From contig NC_081413.1 in the NCBI RefSeq assembly GCF_030272615.1, positions 337,151,302 to 337,215,301 of the forward strand: 64,000 nt of DNA, given 5' to 3'. The DNA comes from Cryptomeria japonica (taxonomy: Eukaryota > Streptophyta > Pinopsida > Cupressales > Cupressaceae). A model generated the notes under the pieces. It saw only the letters and a list, made by a program, of their open reading frames with translations, searched no databases and had not been told where the DNA came from. The position numbers and the translations under genes are program-made. This document shows, piece by piece, positions 57,291 through 64,000 of this stretch (positions are counted from its first letter, which is position 1; the number at the start of each line of letters is the position of its first letter).

Positions 57291-57620
57291 TTGCATTGTT
57301 TCAGTATGGGTAAAATGAAGTCTATACATGATCTCATGCCAAAGCTCATGCAGGCTTCTCAAAACTATGATAAGAATCTAACAAGGCTTCTACAACATAC
57401 GAAGATATTGGATCCTTTGTTTGCAAAAGAAAGGAAAACACATGCTAATGCAAATGATGTTACCAATACAAAAGATGCATTAGGGATGGAGGAAGTCCTT
57501 GGAGATGTTGAAAACATGACACAAAGGTATGACAATAATTCTGATTTTTGCAACTATAGCCAAACTATTGAGCATAATCACGATGTAGATGTGTTAGTAA
57601 ATGACGAAAATGTTGCGTAA
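57291..57620 (+). pseudogene. Unrecognised ORF 1 in the interior of the outer element
   Basis: 109 codons, likely starting at MGKMKSIHDLMPKLMQ (57306). Helical and polar with acidic patches. No gag, zinc knuckle or pol motif. It sits where gag would sit, about 190 bp after the PBS, so it may be a decayed gag N-terminus or a LARD-specific product. The frame breaks with TAA at 57618 while similar polar composition continues. Confidence 0.35.
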
Positions 57621-57871
57621 GGATCTACCAATGTTGGCACGCGAGTTGGAAGTGTCAAAGATGAGGAATGTGCAAAGGATGCAAGCTCTAACAATTCTGA
57701 TTTTGTAGCAGCAGTCACAATTCTTTGCACTATCATGAGGTAACAGCCATTCCATGTGTGGAAGAGGGTTGCTTGAAGATTCCTAGCAATGACACTCAAG
57801 ATTTGGGTGTTAAAAATGATTTATGCGTTAAAAATTCAAGTCACAACAAGACTGATTTTGTATATTAGATC

Positions 57872-58351
57872 TTGGAAGAGGTGAACAAGACACAGGTCAT
57901 GTGTGATGGATGGTTGCAAAGAGCTAAAAAGCCAAGGTTATTGGCTGCCCAAGCGAAACAGCGTTTGCAAGAAATCGAAGAACATTGCAACCAGCTAGAT
58001 CAAGCAAAGAGGCAAGGGGAGTCACACCTTAGATCTCTAATTCCAAGGGAAGAACATATTAAAGTTGAGCATGCAAAGGAGGAGCTTCTTGAGGTAAGCA
58101 AGCATGAAGAATATGCAATCATGTGTGAACAAGAGAAGAGGTATGATTCAAAAACTTTTATCGGTACACATAACTTGCATCTTGAGACCCATGAGTTATC
58201 TTTGGTTGAGAGGCCATTAAGTGCTCATGCCTTAGAGATGTGTGACCATGTTGAATATACACTTAGTGGATCAGCTACTAATGTCATTGCTACACATGAG
58301 GCTGGGAAAGAGTTAGATCATTTCCTCATCATGAGAGTAGCATGGGGATGA
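57872..58351 (+). pseudogene. Unrecognised ORF 2 in the interior of the outer element (coiled-coil-like)
   Basis: 159 codons starting MEEVNKTQVMCDGWLQRAKK. Residues 20-95 are Glu/Lys/Gln-rich with heptad-like spacing (AQAKQRLQEIEEHCNQLDQ), suggesting a coiled coil. The C-terminal part is His/Glu-rich. No known retroelement domain. It is frame-shifted from ORF 1. Confidence 0.35.
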
Positions 58352-58597
58352 TACTCTATCATCTTATGTACCTGTTGGTATCCTTAGCATCCCCTCAGGT
58401 TGGTCTTGTAGTTTTGAGGGTGCTGTTTGGTTTCATATCAGCAACATAAGAGGGGAGATTACATGTTATTCAGCACCTATGGGGGGCATTCAGCACTAGG
58501 GGGGAAGTACTCTCAGTTATTCCTATCTCCATAGAGCAGATGGATGTGTGTATTGTTTGCATTGGCACTTGGGTGTTGACAAGGTTGGCACTACGGT

Positions 58598-59119
58598 TTG
58601 GATGGGTCCCATTGGTTGGCTTCACCACTTCTGGATGGTGAAGTTGAGATCAGATCTGAGCAGCGGAGGTTTGGGAGTGTTTCTCATGACAAATTTCCAT
58701 ACCAGCTATGGGATCCAGGGATTGTTCTAGCTGGTGGATTGCTTCTTCCTTCTGTTGGGGTTGACTTAGTTTTACTATACAATGGTATCATGTTGATGCC
58801 ACATGGTTTGGAGGGAGTACTCTACAGAGTGATTTGGGATCCTATCATTCAGCCGAGCATTGAGTATAGAGTTTGGGATTCTTTGGGTACATCGAGATTC
58901 CAGACATGGTTTACAGTTGAGCATTGCAGTGTGTTCAGTGTGCTGAGAGTATACCGGTTCATCCTTGGCCTTCTTGAACATGTTTTGATTTTGATGCACT
59001 ATTCTTGTGCGCAAGGGTTGGATAGTTGGCATGATGTTTGTCCTTGCACAATTGTGTCTATGTTGGTGCTACAGGAGTTGGTGGGAGATGAGTGGGACAT
59101 TTCACAATTCATCTTTTGA
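58598..59119 (+). pseudogene. Unrecognised ORF 3 in the interior of the outer element
   Basis: 173 codons, hydrophobic and Trp/Leu-rich (FPYQLWDPGIVLAGGLLLP, FILGLLEHVLILMHYS), ending about 70 bp before the polypurine tract. There may be one membrane-like segment near residues 115-135. An env-like role cannot be supported from this. It could be chance coding in decayed DNA. Confidence 0.25.
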
Positions 59120-59189
59120 ACCTTTGGTGGAGTGGAGCTGCTTTGTAGTAGAGATTGCTTGAGGACAAGCAATTTCAGGGAGGGCGGGC

Positions 59190-60493
59190 TGTAATGTCCC
59201 CATTTTCGTGAGCATCAGAGTTCGAGGGATCAACCTATTATTTTGACTCTTGTAGGCTAACATGTTTGGATAGAGAGTCTCAGTGGCAATTCCACTTCTT
59301 CAGTCCAGTCTTGGGTTTAGTTTCAGGGCCTTTGCAGTCAATGTGTGGACTTAGTTGAGGGACTTACTATTTATAGTAAGTCAATCTAGCAGTAGTGTTA
59401 TCTTTAGTTGGGGCACTTGGACACATGGGGGTTATTCAGTGTTGACTCCAGCTTCAGACGACACGTCAAAGGACTGAATATTGAGGGAGATACTTAATAT
59501 TTTAGTGGTTAAGTTATTAAATTAACTTATATGGATATTATAAAGTCATAAAGTGACTTTATTAAAATTAAAAGCCACTCAAATTTTATATAGTGATTTT
59601 TTTAAATCACTCAAGTGAATTTGGACGCCCCAAAGCAAATTAAACTATGGAGAGTGAAATAAATACATTTAAATGTATTTAAATGACTTTGGGTGTACTT
59701 TCTTGGAGAACGTGCCATTCGGAGTTACTATAAAGTTATATTATTAACTTTATTAAAAAGTGGGTCACTTAAATAATATGAAGTGAATATCAAAAGGGTA
59801 TGTCCAAGTGGGGAATTAATTCAAATGTTGCATAAAGTATATTAAATACATTTTAAATGTATTTAACTCTCTTCAAGAGGAAATCACACTTTTTGAAGAA
59901 TTATGCCCTTTTGGGTTTATAAAGGCAAAGCAAGCAATTCAACCTCTATTATTGATTATTGATTATTTGACATTGCTTCTATTTTGCTCTGTGGAATTCC
60001 TTGACAAGGGTTTCAGAGGTTTGGCCATTGGAGAATGAAAATTCTTCGTGGATCTGTGATTGTGAGGCCATGGAAGATCAGCTAAATTATTGCAATTGTG
60101 AAGGCTTCATTCAGGAGTCTTATTGTGCTTCAACAAAGACTCTTTATTTCAGATATTGCAAATTTTTCAATAAGGAAAGGGCAAATCAGGTTAGATGCCC
60201 CTTTTAGCAGCAGATTTCATTTCAATAAGCAACCGTATAGTTTCCATTTGCTGGCTGTACAATTCAGGCTTGGCACGTGGGGTCCAAAAAATGGACATTT
60301 TGACTGGGAGGCTAAAACGCCTTTCTAATTTGCAATCTAGTGGCACCATTCCCAACAACTAGCATAATCAGGTGGATTCATCTCATTTTTGGCCTGGAGA
60401 AATTGTATTCAGGACTTGTGCTTCAATTTTGGTTAGTTTCCCAGTTTTGGATGGCAAACTCCAAAATTCTTTATTTAAAATAAGCCGAGGACT
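59190..60493 (+). repeat. 3' LTR of outer element, truncated
   Basis: Starts TGTAATGTCCCCATTTTCG after polypurine tract GGGAGGGCGGGC and follows the 5' LTR to AAAATAAGCCGAGGACT. There it stops at the start of another LTR (TGTTGATGTG) at 60494. About 210 bp of its end is missing from the window. Confidence 0.92.
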
Positions 60494-61502
60494 TGTTGAT
60501 GTGTGTTTTATGCACATAACATTTCAGAATAAAATACCAAGGTAATTTGCCCTCTCTTGAACAAAATCACCTCAGATGCTAAGGGTAAGATCAACTAAAA
60601 TGATTCCAAGGTTTCTACATGTCAGGTCTTGATGAGTGGGTAACTCAATGGTCGATGTGAATTGCTGTGTTCACTTGGGGACTTACACAAATGTTCGAAT
60701 TTTCTTCTTTGATCATGAAATATGTGGAATAGGTGTGGTGACAACTTAGGATTTAACAATGTAGCTCCGGACTTAATTCTTACTAAAAAATGGGCAAAAG
60801 GAATAGGGTTCAGGAAATCTATTCTAAGCCTAGGAATGTAGGAAATGATGAACAAATTTAGTGGAATTGAACCGGGCAAGGTCTCACAAATAGGTATTGA
60901 CACAATCTTAGTGCAATCATCTAAGGTATACTTATTGATTTTCAAACTATGATCATCACACATTTGACACCATCCAAGTTGACGCTTGTCAAGGGATGCA
61001 TAATAATTGAAGTTAAGCTTACTCAAATTTCCAATTGACCACACAAGGCGTTCTTACCAAGAGCAAGAGGCTAGTGGTATGGATTAAGGATTCCACACAA
61101 ATATATTCAACAAATCTTCCACTCAATCTAACAAACATGAAAACATATTCTAAACTAAAACTCTAATCTAACTGAAATTGAGAACCATGAATGCAAAAAC
61201 AACATTTGAAGAGCAAAATCACCAACAAATTGAACAATGATTTAGATTCAAATAGTTGCAGCATATACCAACAATTCTACAAAAACTCTCTCTTACAAAT
61301 GAGAGACAATGAGGTATATATAGAGTCTCATACAAAATGGATGGCCAAGATTAAAACTAAATCAAAGGCCAAGATCATGCCAACAAAACCCTAGAATTGC
61401 CCTAATTAGGGTTTACATAAAAAATGGTGCCACCAACATATGGCCCAATAAAAAGATACCTAGTCATCAAATAAAGAATCTTTTAGAAGATTCCTCCCCG
61501 CA
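60494..61502 (-). repeat. 3' LTR (about 1009 bp) of the minus-strand element
   Basis: TG...CA termini, an adjacent purine tract on the minus strand at 61503-61515, and a TATA-like TATATATACCTC on the minus strand at about 61311-61322. An ORF at 60622-61044 (minus) has no recognisable motif and is probably chance. Confidence 0.6.
61311..61322 (-). promoter_or_regulatory. Probable TATA box of the minus-strand LTR
   Basis: The minus strand reads TATATATACCTC, about 180 bp after the LTR start, followed by a CATTGTCTCTC initiator-like stretch. Confidence 0.5.
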
Positions 61503-61548
61503 TCTCTCTCTCTCCTAGCATACTCCAAGGATCTAGCCAATACATAAT

Positions 61549-64000
61549 TTAATTCTCCATGGAAATGCTAGGTAAGGTATCTTGCTGTAAATTAATCACG
61601 TCCAATGTATCCGAGCAAGTGTCCAAAGTGTTCTCCCAATCTGGCATGAGCTTCTGCGAACTATGAACATGAATCAACAAAGAGACCAAATCAGAGTCCA
61701 ACTGACAAAAATACATAAGTTTCATCTTGTCTCTTAATTCGGCTAAATGTAAACCACTAGCATCACTAACATCAACACCCAATAATTCCTCAATTGAGGC
61801 AAGGATCTTCAACTGAATATCCTGAATTGATCCTTCCATCTCTGTACAACTCAGTTGGGCGTTCTCATAAGTCGATTTCTTTGTGGCCAATGAACAATAC
61901 CAGCCATGGAAATCGTATTTGTCTCCACTGTGCGCAATATTCTCTCTGATCAATGTGGACTTGGGAATCCTCTTCAAAGCTCTGATGCGTGGAATATTCC
62001 TCTCCTGGATAGGCCGAAATTCTTCCCAAACTCCCTCCAAATACTGGATTCTAAACATGAGCCCTGTTGTCCTATCATATGCTTGGACAAACTGAGTAAG
62101 GAAATCATTCGCCTGTTTTCTTGCACTTTCAATCCATTTCTCCACCTCCGAAAGTGTATCTCTCGCTGCCTCATAGTGTGAATGTAGTCCTTGATCAACT
62201 GCAATAGGGGAAATAAGGGTGGGATTCTCACGCCTTATCCCCACAATATACTCTCTAAGTTTGATATTCTCTTCTTTGTACTTCTCCTTCTCTTCAATCT
62301 CTCTATCCAATCTTGTGCTAATCGCCCTAAGGTTATCACCAACCTCCTGAAACTCTTGCTCCCTTGTAGTACAACCAAGGGCAACTGAAGTAATCTAGAA
62401 ATCCATAGGAGTAGCAATGTTCGCCGTCACACCTCCAATAGGAACAACCACCTGCGCAAGCCACATTCTTGTCTCATCTCTAGCTATGTGTGACAAGATC
62501 TCAACTCTCTTAGGTTTTGGTTCCTTGTTGCTCTTAGCTAAGTAGTCATCAATGTTATCAATAGGCTGTACCTCTATCACTTTCTTACTCTTTTCCATAC
62601 TCTTCATCAGCCAATCAGGAATAGCGGACATCTCCATACCATCATCGAGACACATCTTTCGATCAATCCCTCTCAATGTCGAGATAACATCATCATCATC
62701 ATTAGGATTGCTCCTAGTCAAATCATCTACCTCATTTCCCAAACTAACTTCCAAGTCCAGTAGGGGATCCCGACTGATCATCATTCTCATTTGGTGGAGC
62801 AGATGTCACTGTGGCATGTAAATCCTGAATATTCTTTGATAGTATCACTATGTTGGAACATTGCTGGGTCTCCTTGTTCTGTTCTGTCATTTCAACTTCC
62901 TTAATTGATGAGACACTGAGAGGGGGTGAAAGAATGATAGGTGAAGGAATGATAGTCTTTTGTTTCTTCTTCTTGACCTCCTCAATCTTCTTCCCTCTGG
63001 CCTTGACTCCTCCTAGTGTGTTTTTCCTTCTCTTGGGAGCTCGACTCTCTTCATCTTTTCATAAGTGAAGGAAACACCCATATCAACTAACTTATTCATC
63101 TGAATATCTACCCATGTACGGGAGAAACTCAAGACCTCTCTCATCAATATCTTCAAATCTATCTCTTCTGATTTTGACCAATTAGGCAATAAGATCGCCT
63201 TCTTCATTTCATTTTCATACTGTGGATGCGTATGATCTTTGTCGTCGAACACCTGATCAAGAATGAGGAAAAGTCCACACTTCCTTATGAAATCCATTGA
63301 CATCCTGGACCACATTCGTCTCTTCACTGCCTGCTCGTCCTTCAGGTTGGCCCAATAATCTTCTATGTCTGCCTTGTGGATGGACTTCTCTCTCCTGATC
63401 CTTCCAACTTTCTTATTTGGATCAAATCTTTCTCTTTTCTTAAGGTTGCAAATCGATAGAATGCAAGCTCCTCACTTGCAGTGCTGGTGGCTAAGGCAGA
63501 CTGGCAAACCTCCAACGTCTTCCCAACTGAAATAGGGAATGTCATACCTGTCCTATGCTTCTCTTTCAGAATGGAATCGAACTCTAGAAACTGTCTCACC
63601 ACTTCCAATAAGATCATTCTGTTGGAAGGATACCTAGGAAGCCTATAGGGTTTGGATTGAAACCCATGAATCCTAAGGTACGTGAAAGTGGGAAACTGTA
63701 TATACCACGATCCATATTTCTCTATCAGCTCTGTTGCTTCCTTGGACAACCTCCTGTGGATTTCGCCTTGCAACATCCGCGTGATGTACATTGTGAATAC
63801 ATCATTCACTCTCTTATAATCTTCAATTCTATACATGTTCAGATGAGGATAGCACTCATAACTCCTGAATTGTCCTTGCCCATTCTCGACTTCACCTCTG
63901 CATATCAAACCTTTGAATGTAACAAACCGTGCAAGTAGGTACACCAAGTAGGAAGTCATGGCGAATGACTTGGACCGCTCTACATTCCTCAGCTGAAAGT
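61549..64000 (-). pseudogene. Large unrecognised ORF next to the 3' LTR, broken
   Basis: On the minus strand the frame is open from beyond 64000 to 63363 (it contains MTSYLVYLLARFVTFKG, YGSWYIQFPTFTYLRIHG and MTFPISVGKTLEVCQ). A frameshift leads to 63327-63013 (RRMWSRMSMDFIRKCGLFL, ILMREVLSFSRTWVDIQ), then a Lys-rich segment in a third frame (about 63030-62790). Then 62790-62395 is open with an acidic NPNDDDDVIS patch. A TAG at 62397-62395 follows, and the same frame runs on as a Glu/Lys coiled-coil-like segment (IEEKEKYKEENIKLREYI) to a stop at 61549. That is more than 800 codons in total. No RT, integrase, protease or zinc knuckle is seen. Its place just before the 3' LTR is where additional (env-like) ORFs sit in some plant gypsy elements, but no signal peptide or membrane anchor is visible. 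Confidence 0.6.

Larger units (their letters stand above)
45783..60493 (+). mobile_element. Outer LTR element without recognisable gag/pol (LARD-like), carrying nested insertions
   Basis: Its LTR starts TGTAATGTCCCCATTT at 45783 and again at 59190. The 5' LTR is split by a copia element (46617-56463) and resumes at 56469 to end at 57103, followed by a tRNA-Met-type PBS at 57105. The interior is 57104-59189 (about 2.1 kb) with unrecognised ORFs, then polypurine tract TTTCAGGGAGGGCGGGC. The 3' LTR is cut at 60493 by another LTR element. LTR length is about 1470 bp once the insertion is removed. A large LTR with a short non-gag/pol interior fits a large retrotransposon derivative. Confidence 0.85.
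60494..64000 (-). mobile_element. Minus-strand LTR element (partial) with a large unrecognised ORF
   Basis: An LTR-like segment (60494-61502) begins TGTTGATGTGTG on the plus strand, immediately at the break in the outer LTR. On the minus strand it ends CACATCAACA and starts TGCGGGGAGGAATC after a purine tract GGAGAGAGAGAGA. Upstream of that tract (minus strand) a long broken ORF extends beyond the window. Pol is not visible. Only one LTR is in the window, so its boundaries rest on termini, the purine tract and the insertion junction. Confidence 0.65.

Noticed and set aside
58598-59119. Envelope-like protein in the outer element
   Set aside because: One hydrophobic stretch alone is not evidence; no signal peptide, cleavage site or family motif, and the surrounding DNA is decayed.

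Overview
This window is retrotransposon-dominated DNA from a large plant nuclear genome, most likely a gymnosperm (conifer-like). The reasons are nested Ty3/gypsy and Ty1/copia elements with plant-type tRNA-Met primer-binding sites, LTRs that begin TGTAATG(T/C)CCC, L1-type LINEs with an RNase H domain, and the near absence of host genes. The lineage is an inference from overall style; nothing here identifies a species. I see no bacterial operon, CRISPR array, rRNA gene or tRNA gene.

Layout. 1-8615: part of a minus-strand LTR element (LTR 7346-8615, PBS, long leader, decayed gag at 1-469). Its leader is split by a complete plus-strand copia element (2154-6882, TSD TAAGT) that has lost its integrase core. 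8616-about 15730: a nearly full-length minus-strand L1-type LINE with ORF1 and ORF2 (endonuclease, RT, RNase H). 17114-26085: a complete plus-strand chromodomain gypsy element with about 2.15 kb LTRs and TSD CTTCT. 27723-30418: a short (2.7 kb) LTR element carrying only a Glu-rich region and a retropepsin-like remnant. 32265-34330: AT-rich DNA with degenerate telomere-like CCCTAA tracts and tandem duplications. 34454-38190: two independent 5'-truncated LINE 3' ends, each with an RNase H tail followed by an intact ORF of about 250 codons. 39039-39392: the only plausible host-like ORF (two membrane segments). 42263-about 44990: a decayed gypsy with gag and protease remnants.

45783-60493 is a multi-level nest. 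The outer element has LTRs but no recognisable gag/pol. A minus-strand copia element (46617-56463, TSD TAGAA, matched 774-bp LTRs) sits in its 5' LTR. A 3.7-kb solo-LTR-like insertion (49092-52810, TSD CTTCT) sits in the RT of that copia. The outer 3' LTR is cut at 60493 by a further minus-strand LTR element, which carries a large unrecognised broken ORF just upstream of its LTR (61549-64000).

All recognised polyproteins carry stops, frameshifts or lost catalytic residues, so no element is autonomous as read. The most interesting items are the LINE family with an extra ORF after RNase H, a run of short hairpins with apparently compensatory stem changes at the 3' end of the minus-strand copia, the quasi-palindromic array in its LTRs, and the unrecognised ORF next to the last LTR.
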